Shown here in pieces: positions 34,607 to 44,378 of a DNA stretch of 64,000 nucleotides. The DNA is taken from contig NZ_LDTB01000013.1 in NCBI RefSeq assembly GCF_001476895.1, positions 1 through 64,000 on the forward strand. Direction: 5' to 3'. Position 1 is the stretch's first letter, and each line of letters begins with the position of its first letter. A program made the position numbers and the translations under genes. Origin of the DNA: Sphingomonas endophytica (GTDB taxonomy: Bacteria > Pseudomonadota > Alphaproteobacteria > Sphingomonadales > Sphingomonadaceae). Under the pieces are notes generated by a model. That model saw only the letters and a list, made by a program, of their open reading frames with translations. It made no database searches and had not been told where the DNA came from.

Positions 34607-35209
34607 ATGCGCACCGCCACCATCCGCCGCGACACCAGCGAGACGAAGATCGCCGTCACCGTCAATCTGGACGGCAGCGGCGTGTACGACGTGAAGACCG
34701 GCGTCGGCTTCTTCGACCACATGCTCGAACAGCTCTCCCGCCACGGGCTGATCGACATGACCATCCGCTGCGACGGCGACCTGCATATCGACGCGCACCA
34801 TACGGTCGAGGATACCGCGCTGGCGCTGGGCGCGGCGGTCGCGCAGGCGCTGGGCGACAAGCGCGGCATCCGCCGGTATGGCGACGCGCTCAGCCCGATG
34901 GACGAGACGCTGACCCGCGTCGCGCTCGACATTTCCGGGCGACCGTGGCTGGTGTGGCGCGCGCGCTTCTCGCAGGCGCGGCTGGGCGACATGGATACCG
35001 AGATGTTCCAGCATTTCTTCCACAGCTTCGCGCAGACCGCCGGGATCACGCTCCACATGGAGACGCTGTACGGCGACAACAACCACCATATCGCCGAGAG
35101 CATGTTCAAGGGGCTGGCCCGCGCGCTGCGCGCCGCCGTCGAGATCGACGCGCGCAAGGCGGATGCGATCCCCTCGACCAAGGGCACGCTGGGAGACGCC
35201 ACCGCATGA
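34607..35209 (+). CDS. hisB: Imidazoleglycerol-phosphate dehydratase
   Basis: A 200-residue monofunctional HisB (no phosphatase domain), the sixth step of histidine synthesis. Metal-binding signatures are present: [14 protein letters not shown] and [20 protein letters not shown], each with His pairs for the Mn site, plus the conserved [13 protein letters not shown]. The ATG at 34607 has GGAG 8 nt upstream. It is first in a tightly packed operon: the next gene starts inside its stop (ATGA at 35206-35209). Cytoplasmic. Confidence 0.95.
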   Translation: MRTATIRRDTSETKIAVTVNLDGSGVYDVKTGVGFFDHMLEQLSRHGLIDMTIRCDGDLHIDAHHTVEDTALALGAAVAQALGDKRGIRRYGDALSPMDETLTRVALDISGRPWLVWRARFSQARLGDMDTEMFQHFFHSFAQTAGITLHMETLYGDNNHHIAESMFKGLARALRAAVEIDARKADAIPSTKGTLGDATA

Positions 35210-35490
35210 TCGTGATCGTCCTGAACTATGTCGTGCCGATCGAGCAGATCGACGCGCATCGCGGCCCACACCTCGAATGGCTGCGCGCCGCGGTCGACAG
35301 CGGGCGGTTGCTGTTCGCGGGCCGGCAGGTGCCGCTGACCGGCGGCATGATCGTCGCGCGCGGCACGCGCGAGGAGGTGGAAGCATGGGCCGCCACCGAT
35401 CCGTTCGCGATCCACGGTCTGGCGGAATATACGTTCATCGAGGTCGCGCCGTCGGTGATCGCAGCCGGACTCGAGGCGATCGCGGAGTGA
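35206..35490 (+). CDS. YciI-family small protein within the his operon
   Basis: A 94-residue protein with the YciI ferredoxin-like fold: the N-terminal strand IVIVLNYV, then [20 protein letters not shown] with the conserved His/Asp positions of the family, and [19 protein letters not shown]. YciI proteins are dimeric with an unclear, possibly enzymatic role. It overlaps hisB and hisH on both sides, so it is translated within the histidine operon. Whether it acts in histidine synthesis is unknown. Confidence 0.85.
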   Translation: MIVIVLNYVVPIEQIDAHRGPHLEWLRAAVDSGRLLFAGRQVPLTGGMIVARGTREEVEAWAATDPFAIHGLAEYTFIEVAPSVIAAGLEAIAE

Positions 35491-36092
35491 CGCTGGCGCT
35501 GATCGACTATCAGGCCGGCAATCTCCACTCGGTCGAGAACGCCCTGCGCGCGGCGGGCTGCGCAGATCTGACCGTCACCGCCGATCCCGACGTGGTGGCG
35601 CACGCCGACCGCATCGTCCTGCCCGGCGTCGGCGCGTTCGGCGCCTGCGCCGCATCGCTGCGCGCAATTCCCGGCATGATCGACGCGATGGAAGAGCGCG
35701 TGCTGAAGCAGGCGACGCCCTTCCTCGGCATCTGCGTGGGGATGCAGTTGCTCGCCACCACCGGAGAGGAACTGGGGACGCATCGCGGGCTTGGCTGGAT
35801 CGCGGGCAGCGTCCGCCGGATCGACCCGGCCGGGAGCGACGCCAAGGTGCCGCACATGGGCTGGAACGATGTCGTGCCGACCGGCGACCACCCGCTGATC
35901 GTTCCCGGCGAGGCCTATTTCCTCCACAGCTACGCCTTCGTCGGCGACGGCGTGGTGGCGACCACCGACCACGCCGGCCCCGTCACCGCCGCGATCGCGC
36001 GTGACACGGTGCTGGGCGTGCAATTCCACCCCGAAAAGAGCCAGCGCTACGGGCTCGCGCTGCTCGAAAGGTTCCTGGCATGGCGTCCCTGA
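35487..36092 (+). CDS. hisH: Imidazole glycerol phosphate synthase, glutamine amidotransferase subunit
   Basis: A 201-residue class I glutamine amidotransferase that delivers ammonia to HisF. The catalytic triad is visible: Cys83 in FLGICVGMQLL, with His and Glu in GVQFHPEKSQRYG. The oxyanion region PGVGAFG is near residue 46. The start is GTG 35487 overlapping the YciI stop (GTGA), and the 3' end overlaps hisA by 13 bp. Partner hisF is separated from it by hisA and a transporter gene. Cytoplasmic. Confidence 0.95.
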   Translation: MTLALIDYQAGNLHSVENALRAAGCADLTVTADPDVVAHADRIVLPGVGAFGACAASLRAIPGMIDAMEERVLKQATPFLGICVGMQLLATTGEELGTHRGLGWIAGSVRRIDPAGSDAKVPHMGWNDVVPTGDHPLIVPGEAYFLHSYAFVGDGVVATTDHAGPVTAAIARDTVLGVQFHPEKSQRYGLALLERFLAWRP

Positions 36093-36814
36093 TCGTCTTC
36101 CCCGCGATCGACCTGAAGCGGGGACAGGTCGTCCGTCTCGCGGAAGGCGATATGGACCGCGCGACCATTTACGGCGACGATCCCGCCGCGCAGGCGCGCG
36201 CCTTCGCCGAGGCGGGCGCGACGCATCTTCATGTCGTCGACCTCGACGGCGCGTTCGCGGGCGAAAGCGTCAATGGCGAGGCCGTGCGCGGCATCGTCGC
36301 GGCCTTTCCGGGGCGCGTCCAGCTCGGCGGCGGCATCCGCACGCCCGATGCCGTCGCGGCGTGGATCGACCTCGGCGTCGCGCGCGTGGTGATCGGCACC
36401 GCAGCACTGGAGCAGCCGCAGTTCGTCCGCGACATGGCCGCCGCTTATCCGGGGCAGATCGTCGTCGCGGTCGACGCGCGCGACGGTATGGTCGCGACCA
36501 AGGGCTGGGCGGAAGTCTCCACCACCAGCGTCGCCGATCTCGCGCGCCGTTTCGAGGATGCGGGCGTGGCGGCGGTGCTGTTCACCGACGTCGGGCGCGA
36601 CGGCCTGCTCAAGGGCTGCAACGTCGACGCGACGGTCGCGCTGGCCAAGGACGTGCGGATTCCCGTGATCGCCAGCGGCGGCGTAGCGGGGATCGAGGAC
36701 ATTCACGCGCTCGCCGCCCATGCGGCGGACGGCGTCGAGGGCGTCATCACCGGGCGCGCGCTGTACGACGGGCGGCTCGATCTGGTCGAGGCGCTGCGCG
36801 TCGCGGGGCGCTGA
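36080..36814 (+). CDS. hisA: ProFAR isomerase
   Basis: A 244-residue TIM barrel catalysing the Amadori-type isomerisation in histidine synthesis. The N-terminal catalytic Asp11 is in FPAIDLKRGQVVRL, and the second catalytic Asp in VLFTDVGRDGLLKG. Phosphate-binding loops GGGIRTPD and ASGGVAG are conserved. Starts 13 bp inside hisH. Followed after 4 bp by the bile-acid symporter-like gene on the same strand. Cytoplasmic. Confidence 0.95.
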   Translation: MASLIVFPAIDLKRGQVVRLAEGDMDRATIYGDDPAAQARAFAEAGATHLHVVDLDGAFAGESVNGEAVRGIVAAFPGRVQLGGGIRTPDAVAAWIDLGVARVVIGTAALEQPQFVRDMAAAYPGQIVVAVDARDGMVATKGWAEVSTTSVADLARRFEDAGVAAVLFTDVGRDGLLKGCNVDATVALAKDVRIPVIASGGVAGIEDIHALAAHAADGVEGVITGRALYDGRLDLVEALRVAGR

Positions 36815-36818
36815 GGCC

Positions 36819-37793
36819 ATGAGCGCGATCCGCCGCATCATCGCGCGCGCCGACCGCTTCCTGCTCCTGCTGATCGCCACCGTCGCGCTGGCGGCGGTGC
36901 TGCCCGCGCGCGGCAGCGCGGTGGCGTGGGTCGAACATGGCACGACGCTGGCGGTCGCGTTGCTGTTCCTGCTGTATGGCGCGCGGCTGGCCCCGCAGGC
37001 GATCTGGGCGGGGCTGGCGCATTGGCGGCTGCAATTGCTGGTCTTCGCCAGCACCTTCGTGCTGTTCCCATTGATCGGTGTCGGCCTGTCCGCCGCCCTG
37101 CGCGGCTGGTTGCCCGAGCCGATCGTGACCGGGCTGCTGTTCCTGTGCCTGCTGCCCTCGACGGTGCAATCGTCGATCGCCTTCACCTCGATCGCGCGCG
37201 GCAACGTGCCCGCCGCCTTGTGCAGCGCGTCGCTGTCGAACCTGATCGGCGTCGTCCTGACCCCGCTGCTGGTCGCGCAACTGCTGACCAGCGCCAGCGG
37301 CGGGCTGTCGCTGGAGGCGCTGCGCGACATCGCGCTCCAGATCCTGCTGCCGTTCGTGATCGGCCAGCTGATCCGCCCGTGGGTGCAAGGCTGGCTCCAC
37401 GCGCATCCGGTACTGACCAAGGTGGTAGATCGCGGATCGGTACTGGTGGTGGTCTATGCCGCGTTCAGCGCGGGGGTGGTAGCCGGGCTCTGGACGCAAT
37501 TGTCGCCGCTGGCGCTGCTCGCGATCCTGGCGCTGTCGCTGCTGATCCTCGCGATCGTGATGGGCGCGACGACCCTCGCCAGCCGTGCGATCGGCTTCGG
37601 CGTCGCGGACGAGATCGCGACCGTGTTCTGCGGATCGAAGAAGAGCATGGCCAGCGGCATCCCCATGGCCGCGATCCTGTTCCCGTCGCACCGCGTCGGG
37701 TTGATCGTCCTGCCGCTGATGATCTTCCATCAAGTGCAATTGTTCGTCTGCGCCGGGATGGCGCGGCGGTACGCGGCCCGACCGCCGGAATAA
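36819..37793 (+). CDS. Bile acid:sodium symporter family membrane protein (YfeH/SLC10-type)
   Basis: A 324-residue protein with about ten hydrophobic helices. The conserved family segments are [19 protein letters not shown], the N-terminal [14 protein letters not shown] and the C-terminal [18 protein letters not shown], diagnostic of the YfeH/SLC10A7-like branch. These are sodium-coupled or uncharacterised transporters; bile acid transport itself is not implied. It lies 4 bp after hisA and before hisF, interrupting the his operon. Inner membrane. Confidence 0.85.
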   Translation: MSAIRRIIARADRFLLLLIATVALAAVLPARGSAVAWVEHGTTLAVALLFLLYGARLAPQAIWAGLAHWRLQLLVFASTFVLFPLIGVGLSAALRGWLPEPIVTGLLFLCLLPSTVQSSIAFTSIARGNVPAALCSASLSNLIGVVLTPLLVAQLLTSASGGLSLEALRDIALQILLPFVIGQLIRPWVQGWLHAHPVLTKVVDRGSVLVVVYAAFSAGVVAGLWTQLSPLALLAILALSLLILAIVMGATTLASRAIGFGVADEIATVFCGSKKSMASGIPMAAILFPSHRVGLIVLPLMIFHQVQLFVCAGMARRYAARPPE

Positions 37794-37872
37794 ACCCCGT
37801 CACGGCTCCGCTTGCGCCGACGACGGCTGGCGAATCTTGCCTCCCCTCGCCCCAACAGGCATGGACCCCTGC

Positions 37873-38640
37873 ATGACCGTTCGAGCGCGCGTGATCCCCT
37901 GCCTCGACGTCGCCGGCGGGCGCGTCGTCAAAGGCGTCAACTTCGTCGACCTGATCGACGCCGGCGACCCGGTCGAACAGGCGCGCGCCTATGACGCGGC
38001 GGGGGCGGACGAGCTCTGCTTCCTCGACATCACCGCCAGCCATGAGGCGCGCGGCACGATCCTGGACGTGGTGCGTCGTACCGCCGCCGTCTGCTTCATG
38101 CCGCTGACCGTCGGCGGGGGCGTGCGCACCGCCGACGACGCCCGCGCGCTGCTGCTGGCGGGCGCGGACAAGGTCGCGGTCAATTCCGCCGCCGTCTCCC
38201 GTCCCGAGGTGGTCGCCGATATCGCCGAGCGCTTCGGCAGCCAATGCTGCGTCGCCAGCATCGACGCGCGCCGCAGCGGTGACGGCTGGGAAGTCTTCAC
38301 CCACGGCGGCCGCCGCGCGACCGGCATCGACGCGGTCGCCCATGCGCTGCACCTCGCCGAGCTGGGCGCGGGCGAATTGCTGGTCACCTCGATGGACCGC
38401 GACGGGACGAAGAGCGGCTATGACGTCGACCTGATCCGCGCAATCGCCGACCGGACGGCGGTGCCGGTGGTGGCGAGCGGCGGGGTCGGGTCGCTCGACG
38501 ATCTGGTCGCCGGGATCACGCAGGGGCACGCCTCCGCGGTGCTGGCCGCGTCGATCTTCCACTTCGGACAGGCCACGGTGGCGCAGGCGCATCAGGCGCT
38601 GGCGGCGGCGGGCGTGCCGGTGCGCGCGCCGCTCCACTGA
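37873..38640 (+). CDS. hisF: Imidazole glycerol phosphate synthase, cyclase subunit
   Basis: A 255-residue TIM barrel that forms IGP and AICAR from PRFAR and ammonia. The catalytic Asp12 is in [16 protein letters not shown], and the second in [13 protein letters not shown]; phosphate loops LTVGGGVRT and [11 protein letters not shown] are intact. The ATG at 37873 gives MTVRARVIP and is preferred to the in-frame ATG at 37861. It lies 79 bp after the symporter. hisE, commonly next to hisF, is absent here. Cytoplasmic, complexed with HisH. Confidence 0.95.
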   Translation: MTVRARVIPCLDVAGGRVVKGVNFVDLIDAGDPVEQARAYDAAGADELCFLDITASHEARGTILDVVRRTAAVCFMPLTVGGGVRTADDARALLLAGADKVAVNSAAVSRPEVVADIAERFGSQCCVASIDARRSGDGWEVFTHGGRRATGIDAVAHALHLAELGAGELLVTSMDRDGTKSGYDVDLIRAIADRTAVPVVASGGVGSLDDLVAGITQGHASAVLAASIFHFGQATVAQAHQALAAAGVPVRAPLH

Positions 38641-38689
38641 CCCCGGACGGTGCCGCTTTGTCACGGCGCACCGCGCGCCAGCACTTTTT

Positions 38690-38708
38690 ATGCAACGCGA
38701 TGTTGCAT
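38690..38708. promoter_or_regulatory. Inverted repeat just upstream of rel
   Basis: ATGCAAC (38690-38696) and GTTGCAT (38702-38708) with a 5-nt loop, 30 bp before the rel start. It may be an operator or an RNA hairpin in the leader; the regulator is unknown. Confidence 0.4.
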
Positions 38709-38738
38709 TCCGGCCATGTCCCGCCCCATCCTTGACCC

Positions 38739-40859
38739 GTGTTGAGACAGTATGAACTGATCGACCGGGTTCTCGATTACGATCCCGATGCCGACGAGGC
38801 GATGCTCAATCGCGCCTATGTCTTTTCCGTCAACGCGCACGGGACGCAGAAGCGCGCCAACGGCGATCCCTATTTCAGCCACCCGATCGAGGTGGCGGGC
38901 ATCCTGACCGAACTGCATCTGGACGACGAGACGATCGCGACCGCGATCCTGCACGACACGGTCGAGGATACCGTCGCCACGTCGGAGGAGATCGAGCGGA
39001 TCTTCGGCGCGAACATCGCGCGGCTGGTCGACGGCGTGACCAAGCTCAGCAAGATCGAGGCGCAGACCGAGAACGAGCGCGCAGCGGAGAACCTGCGCAA
39101 GTTCCTGATGGCGATGTCGGGCGATATCCGCGTGCTGCTGGTGAAGCTGGCCGACCGGCTCCACAACATGCGCACGCTGCACTTCATCCCCAAGCCGGAG
39201 AAGCGCCGCCGCATCGCCAAGGAGACGATGGACATCTACGCCCCGCTCGCGGAGCGGATCGGCATGTACGAGTTCATGAAGGAGATGCAGACGCTCGCCT
39301 TCGCGCAACTCGAGCCCGAGGCCTATGAATCGATTACCAAGCGGCTGGAGCTGCTGAAGGAAGGATCGGGCGGGGACCGGATCGCCAAGATCGGTTCGGG
39401 CCTGAAGCTGCTGCTCGGTCGCGCCGGCGTCGATGCGCAGGTGTCGGGACGCGAGAAGCATCCCTATTCGATCTGGCGCAAGATGCAGGAGCGCCACATC
39501 AGCTTCGAGCAGCTGTCCGACATCATGGCATTCCGCGCGATCGTGCCGACGATCGAGGACTGCTACCGCGCGCTGGGGCTGATCCATCGCCGCTGGCCGG
39601 CGGTGCCGGGGCGGTTCAAGGATTATATCTCGACGCCCAAGCGCAACGGCTATCGCTCGCTGCACACCAGCGTGATCCACGCCGAAAACCGCCGCATCGA
39701 GATCCAGATTCGCACCCCCGACATGCATGCGGAGGCGGAGTTCGGGCTGGCCGCGCACTGGGCCTACAAACAATCGCAGGGTGCGACCGCGCCGGTGCGC
39801 CCCGACCAGCAGCAGGACTGGATCAAGGATCTGGTCGAGATCCTCGATACCGCCGAGACGCCCGAGGAACTGCTCGAACACACGCGCATCGCGATGTATC
39901 AGGATCGCATCTTCGCCTTTACGCCGAAGGGTGAGCTGATCCAGCTGCCGAAGGGCGCGACGCCGATCGACTTCGCCTATGCCGTCCACACCGATCTGGG
40001 CGACCAGGCGGTCGGCGCGAAGGTGAACGGGCGCGTTGTGCCGCTATCGACGGTGCTGGAGAACGGCGATCAGGTGCAGGTGCTGCGATCGAAGGCGCAG
40101 GTGCCGCAGCCGGCGTGGCTGAAGGTCGCGATCACCGCCAAGGCGCTGGCCGCGATCCGCCGCCATCTGCGCAACGAGGAGCGCGAGCAGACCGTGGCGC
40201 TGGGGCGCAAGCTGTATGACGATATCGTGCAGCGGCTGCCCGCGACGCTGGCCGATCATGCGATCGACGAGGCGCTGAAGCGGCTGAAGCTGCCTGACGA
40301 GGCGGCGCTGATGCAGGCGATCGCGCGCCGGACGCTGACCGACGGGCAGGTGATGGAGGCGCTGATGCCCGGCTCGGCCGGCGCCGACGTCGCGCACGCG
40401 CCGCCGCAATCGAGCGCGATCTCGATCGAGGGGCTGGCGCCCGGCGTCGCCTATGAACTCGCCGATTGCTGCCACCCGGTGCCCGGCGACCGCATCGTCG
40501 GGCTGCGCCGCCCGGATGCGTCGATCGAGGTCCATGCCATCGACTGCCGCGTGCTCGCCGATCTGGCGGAGCGCAGCGAGGATGAGACCGACTGGATCGA
40601 CGTGCAATGGGGTCACGCGACGGAGGGCGCGACAGCGCGCATCTCGGTCGAGGTCCGCAACCAGCCGGGCGCGCTGGGAATGCTCGCCACGATCATCGGG
40701 CAGCACAAGGCCAACATCATCAACCTGCGGCTCGACAATCGCGACACGCAATTTCACACCAATGTCATCGATGTGGAGGTACACGACGCGCATCAGCTGA
40801 TGCGGCTACTCGCGGCGCTGCGCGCGGCGGATGCGGTCAATGCGGCGGAGCGCGTCTGA
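38739..40859 (+). CDS. rel: Bifunctional (p)ppGpp synthetase/hydrolase, Rel type
   Basis: A 706-residue long RSH enzyme making and degrading (p)ppGpp, the sole such enzyme in most alphaproteobacteria. Domains in order: HD hydrolase (His48 in YFSHPIEVAG, HD at 72-73 in AILHDTVEDT), synthetase (RYKDYISTPKRNGYRSLHT-like segment at FKDYISTPKRNGYRSLHTS), TGS (FAFTPKGELIQLPKGATPID) and C-terminal ACT (VRNQPGALGMLATIIGQHKA). Intact HD suggests hydrolase activity. The start GTG at 38739 gives MLRQYELID; the ribosome site is weak, and an inverted repeat lies just upstream. Confidence 0.94.
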   Translation: MLRQYELIDRVLDYDPDADEAMLNRAYVFSVNAHGTQKRANGDPYFSHPIEVAGILTELHLDDETIATAILHDTVEDTVATSEEIERIFGANIARLVDGVTKLSKIEAQTENERAAENLRKFLMAMSGDIRVLLVKLADRLHNMRTLHFIPKPEKRRRIAKETMDIYAPLAERIGMYEFMKEMQTLAFAQLEPEAYESITKRLELLKEGSGGDRIAKIGSGLKLLLGRAGVDAQVSGREKHPYSIWRKMQERHISFEQLSDIMAFRAIVPTIEDCYRALGLIHRRWPAVPGRFKDYISTPKRNGYRSLHTSVIHAENRRIEIQIRTPDMHAEAEFGLAAHWAYKQSQGATAPVRPDQQQDWIKDLVEILDTAETPEELLEHTRIAMYQDRIFAFTPKGELIQLPKGATPIDFAYAVHTDLGDQAVGAKVNGRVVPLSTVLENGDQVQVLRSKAQVPQPAWLKVAITAKALAAIRRHLRNEEREQTVALGRKLYDDIVQRLPATLADHAIDEALKRLKLPDEAALMQAIARRTLTDGQVMEALMPGSAGADVAHAPPQSSAISIEGLAPGVAYELADCCHPVPGDRIVGLRRPDASIEVHAIDCRVLADLAERSEDETDWIDVQWGHATEGATARISVEVRNQPGALGMLATIIGQHKANIINLRLDNRDTQFHTNVIDVEVHDAHQLMRLLAALRAADAVNAAERV

Positions 40860-41186
40860 CGGGCACCGGCATCAGGAGTTGACGATCAGGGCATCAGGCC
40901 GATCGGCGCCGGCGACGGTCGCCCCGGCGTCGTACCGCCCTCCGGCGTCGCCCGCGCCGCACGGCCGGTTGCCGGAGCTGCCCGAGCGAGGGGTTCTTCT
41001 CCCGCCGCGCGCCGACGCGATCCGCGCCGAGGGATCCCGCATCTCGCCAGCACCAACGCCACCGAAGCCGCGCCGGTCGCGCCCGCTGCCTTCACCATCA
41101 CCGCTCGCCCCTCGTCGCGACCGGGAACCGGCGGGCGCGACAATGGCTCCTGCTCCAGGATACAATCCGCCCGGCGACCGCCGCGG
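40860..41186. other. 327-bp gap between convergent rel and chemoreceptor genes
   Basis: Very GC-rich with several overlapping reading frames, none convincing. The only candidate is the 70-codon minus-strand frame at 40886-41098, listed separately. No repeat copy, tRNA or clear terminator was found. Confidence 0.5.
40886..41098 (-). CDS. Doubtful small hypothetical protein
   Basis: A possible 70-residue product beginning MVKAAGATGAASVALVLARC, which looks like a short signal or lipoprotein-type leader, followed by Arg/Pro/Ala-rich low complexity without a recognisable domain. A GAGGGG lies 9 nt before the ATG. The C-terminal half reads more like non-coding GC-rich sequence, so either the gene is frameshifted after the leader or the leader is coincidental. 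Confidence 0.25.
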   Translation of the reverse strand: MVKAAGATGAASVALVLARCGIPRRGSRRRAAGEEPLARAAPATGRAARATPEGGTTPGRPSPAPIGLMP

Positions 41187-43010
41187 TCAGAACGCGCTCC
41201 AATCCTCCTGCGCCTCGACCTTCAGCGCCAGATTGCCACGGCTTGCGGGCGCGGACGCGGCGCGGGCGGAGCGGCGCACCGGGGCGACGCGCGCGACCGG
41301 GGCGGCGCGCTCCTCGCCGACCTGGAAGCGGTTGACCTGACCTTCCAGCGTCACGGTCTCGGTGGTCAGCAGCCGGCAGGCGGCGGTCACTTCCTCGACC
41401 ATCGCGGCATTGGCCTGGGTCGCGCTGTCCATCTCGCCGATCGCGATATTGACCTGACCGATACTCGCGGCCTGTTCGCCGGCGCTTTCGGCGATCGCCG
41501 CGACGAAGGTCGCGATTTCGCCGATCCCGGTCGTGATCGCACGCAGCGACGCATCGGTTTCCTGCGCCAGCTGCACGCCGCTGCGGACGCGCTGAACGGT
41601 GGTGGTAATCCGCTCGTTGATGTCGCGCGCCGCGTCGGCGGAGCGCTCGGCGAGCGCGCGCACCTCGCTGGCGACCACGGCAAAGCCCTTGCCCGCGTCC
41701 CCGGCGCGCGCCGCCTCGACCCCGGCGTTGAGCGCCAGCAGGTTGGTCTGGAAGGACAGGCCGTCGATCAGCGCGATGATCTCGGCGATTTCGTTGGAGG
41801 ATCGTTCGATGTCGCCGATCGCCGCCATCGTCCGGCGCACGATCCCTTCGCTGTTCCGCACGTCGGCGGTGGCGCGGTCGACGACCGTGATCGCCGCCTT
41901 GGCCTGATCGGCGGTGCCGCGCACCGATTGCGCGATCTCGCCGACCGCCGCGGCGCTTTCCGCCAGGCTGGCGGCCTGTTGCTCGGCCCGCTGCGCCAGA
42001 TCGTCGGTGGCGCTGTGCATCTCGGCGGTGCTGGTCGCGATCCCCCTGGCGCTGCCGCGCACCGTGCCCAGCGCGGTGGCCAGCCGCCCGACGGCGGTGT
42101 TGAAATCGCCTTCGAGCGCGGCATAGGAGGGCGGGAAGCCGCGCAATTCGACCCGCAGGTCCGCCTCCGCCAGCGTCGACAGCGCGTCGCCGACCTCCGC
42201 CATCACCTGCTGCTGCTCGGCATCGGCGCGCGCCTTGGCGGCGGCCGCGTCGCGGAACACCAGCACCGCGCGCGACATGCTGCCCAGTTCGTCGGCGCGC
42301 TCGGTATCGGGCACGTCGACGGAATGATCACCCTTGGCCAGCGTGTCCATGACCCCGGTCAGCCGCACGACCGGCCGCGCCAGCGCGCGGGTCAGCAGCA
42401 TCGACACCAGCACGGCCACGCCGCACATCACCAGCCCGCCGAGCGCGAGCGCGATCTTGCCGATCAGCAGCGCCGCCACGCGCGCGTCGCGCGCCGCGGC
42501 GGACGCCACGCCCTGTTCCTCGCGCAGTGCGCGCAGCGGGGCGAGCACCGGCGTCATCGTCACCTTCTTGCTGACCGCGCGCAGCGTGTCCTGCGCGCGC
42601 GGCCGGTCGGCCCGTGCCAGTGCGATCATCGGTTCGCCGACCATCCGGCGCCACTCGGCCGCACGCTCCAGCGACTCGTTCACCTTCGCCAGCGCCGCCG
42701 GCTGCCCGGCCAGCAGCGTGCGGAGCTGCCTCGCACCGGCGTCCTGCTGCGCCAGCCCCTCGCCATATTGCTTCAGATAGGCTTCGTCGCCGGTAATCAG
42801 GAACCCGCGCATCTGGCTGTTCTGGCGCAGCATCCCGATCTCGATCTGCAGCGCCTGCGCCTGCACCTCCTGTCCCCGCACGCTGATCGCGCTGGTCGTC
42901 TCGATCCGCGACAGGATGATCCACAGCGCCGTCATCATGACCAGCACCGCAAGGATGACGGCGCAAAAGGCAGCGACGATCTTTCGAGAGATCGGCAAGG
43001 CGGTAAACAT
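41187..43010 (-). CDS. Methyl-accepting chemotaxis protein
   Basis: A 607-residue transmembrane receptor. Residues about 9-31 are the first membrane helix, followed by a periplasmic helical sensor of about 150 residues ([20 protein letters not shown]), a second helix near 190-210, then HAMP ([20 protein letters not shown]). The cytoplasmic signalling hairpin holds the conserved tip [20 protein letters not shown]. The last residues QEDWSAF resemble the CheR-tethering pentapeptide (xWxxF). No che genes adjoin it. Divergent from the M48 protease over 172 bp. Confidence 0.9.
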   Translation of the reverse strand: MFTALPISRKIVAAFCAVILAVLVMMTALWIILSRIETTSAISVRGQEVQAQALQIEIGMLRQNSQMRGFLITGDEAYLKQYGEGLAQQDAGARQLRTLLAGQPAALAKVNESLERAAEWRRMVGEPMIALARADRPRAQDTLRAVSKKVTMTPVLAPLRALREEQGVASAAARDARVAALLIGKIALALGGLVMCGVAVLVSMLLTRALARPVVRLTGVMDTLAKGDHSVDVPDTERADELGSMSRAVLVFRDAAAAKARADAEQQQVMAEVGDALSTLAEADLRVELRGFPPSYAALEGDFNTAVGRLATALGTVRGSARGIATSTAEMHSATDDLAQRAEQQAASLAESAAAVGEIAQSVRGTADQAKAAITVVDRATADVRNSEGIVRRTMAAIGDIERSSNEIAEIIALIDGLSFQTNLLALNAGVEAARAGDAGKGFAVVASEVRALAERSADAARDINERITTTVQRVRSGVQLAQETDASLRAITTGIGEIATFVAAIAESAGEQAASIGQVNIAIGEMDSATQANAAMVEEVTAACRLLTTETVTLEGQVNRFQVGEERAAPVARVAPVRRSARAASAPASRGNLALKVEAQEDWSAF

Positions 43011-43182
43011 CGGAAAGCCTCACGAGGACGATGATCCCCGCCCTCGCACGAAGAGAGGAATATCCGGTTAACACCGCGCCAAGCATCCCCCCGGCGCGGG
43101 GCGGGGCGGGGCATGGCACGAACGCCGCCGGTTGAAACCAGCCCGCCGCTCCCGCATTTCGTCACGACGGGAGGAATCATCC

Positions 43183-44172
43183 ATGTTACGATCGCTGCTG
43201 TTCGCCACCGCACTCGCCATCGCCGCCACGCCGGTGGCGGCGCAATCGATCTCCGCCAATGACAAGGCGCTGGGCGCGCGCGCGAACCCGCAATTGCTCT
43301 CGCAGTTCGGCGGCAAATATACCGGGCCGCAGGCCGCCTATGTCGCGCAGGTCGGCAAGCGGGTGGCGGTGCAGTCCGGGCTGTCGAACGCGCAGGGCGA
43401 CTTCACCGTCGCGCTGCTCGATTCGCCCGTGGAGAACGCCTTCGCGATCCCGGGCGGCTATATCTACGTCACGCGCCAGTTGCTGGCGCTGATGAACAGC
43501 GAGGCGGAGCTGGCGTCGGTGATGGGGCATGAGGTCGGCCATGTCGCCGCGCGCCATTCGGCCTCGCGCAACCAGCGCGCGACGATCGGCGGCGTGCTGG
43601 CGGCGGTGGTCGGCGCGGCGGCGGGCAACAGCGCGGCGGGGCAGCTGGTCGGCACGGCGGCGCGCAGCGGGGCGCAGCTCTATGTCCTTAAATATGGCCG
43701 CGATCAGGAATATGCCGCCGACGGGCTCGGCGTGAAGTACATCACCGCCGCCGGCTACGATCCCTATGCCGCCGCCGACATGCTGGCGCAGCTAGACGCG
43801 CAGAGCCAGTTGCAGGCCGAAGCCGGTGGGCGAAGGGGGCAGCAGGTGCCGACCTGGGCCTCCACCCATCCCAACAGCGCCGAGCGCGTTCGCCGCGCCG
43901 CCGCGCTGGCCAAGGCGACCGGCCGTCCGCTGACCGATCCGCCGCAGGACACCGCCTTTCTGCGGCGGCTGGATGGCCTCGCCTATGACGAGAAGGGATC
44001 GGGCAAGCGCATCCGCATCGTCACGGTCAAGCGCGGCGACACGATCGATTCGCTGTCGCGGCAGATGGCCTATGACACGCTCCAGCGCGACCGCTTCATG
44101 ACGCTCAACGCGATCGAGGAGGATGCGCAACTGACGCCGGGCCGGTTGGTGAAGATCGTCACGCGGGGCTGA
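43183..44172 (+). CDS. Secreted M48-family metalloprotease with C-terminal LysM-like tail
   Basis: A 329-residue exported protease. Residues 1-20 are a signal peptide (MLRSLLFATALAIAATPVAA). The zinc motif HEVGH is in VMGHEVGHVAARHSAS, with the third ligand Glu in DQEYAADGLGVKYI. The C-terminal part (RIVTVKRGDTIDSLSRQMAY) resembles LysM/peptidoglycan-binding repeats. It is similar to periplasmic BepA/LoiP-type quality-control proteases, which act on outer-membrane proteins. The ATG at 43183 has GGGAGGA nearby. Single gene. Confidence 0.88.
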   Translation: MLRSLLFATALAIAATPVAAQSISANDKALGARANPQLLSQFGGKYTGPQAAYVAQVGKRVAVQSGLSNAQGDFTVALLDSPVENAFAIPGGYIYVTRQLLALMNSEAELASVMGHEVGHVAARHSASRNQRATIGGVLAAVVGAAAGNSAAGQLVGTAARSGAQLYVLKYGRDQEYAADGLGVKYITAAGYDPYAAADMLAQLDAQSQLQAEAGGRRGQQVPTWASTHPNSAERVRRAAALAKATGRPLTDPPQDTAFLRRLDGLAYDEKGSGKRIRIVTVKRGDTIDSLSRQMAYDTLQRDRFMTLNAIEEDAQLTPGRLVKIVTRG

Positions 44173-44210
44173 GGGCCCGCAAGGATGAGGCCCGGTATCC
44201 GGACTGACCC

Positions 44211-44285
44211 GTCATTGCGAGCGTAGCGAAGCAATCCAGAGCCGGACCAGGACACCCTAGATTGCTTCGCTACGCTCGCAATGAC
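44211..44285. repeat. GTCATTGCGAGCG inverted-repeat element with perfect 26-bp arms
   Basis: Arms 44211-44236 and 44260-44285 are exact inverted copies of 26 bases, starting GTCATTGCGAGCGTAGCGAA on the left, with a 23-nt loop. It is the best-preserved copy of the family also found at 33339, 62494 and, as half elements, at 7437 and 49950. Confidence 0.85.
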
Positions 44286-44378
44286 GAGCGGGCGCGACGC
44301 CCACGCCGCCGGCACGCCCCTCACCGCGGCCATCACGACCGTTGCCGTTTATGGGCCCGCGCCGTAGACGCGGGCATC

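Noticed and set aside
36819..37793. Calling the symporter-like gene a bile acid transporter
   Set aside because: The YfeH branch is uncharacterised and soil/water bacteria do not normally meet bile acids; only the family name is retained.
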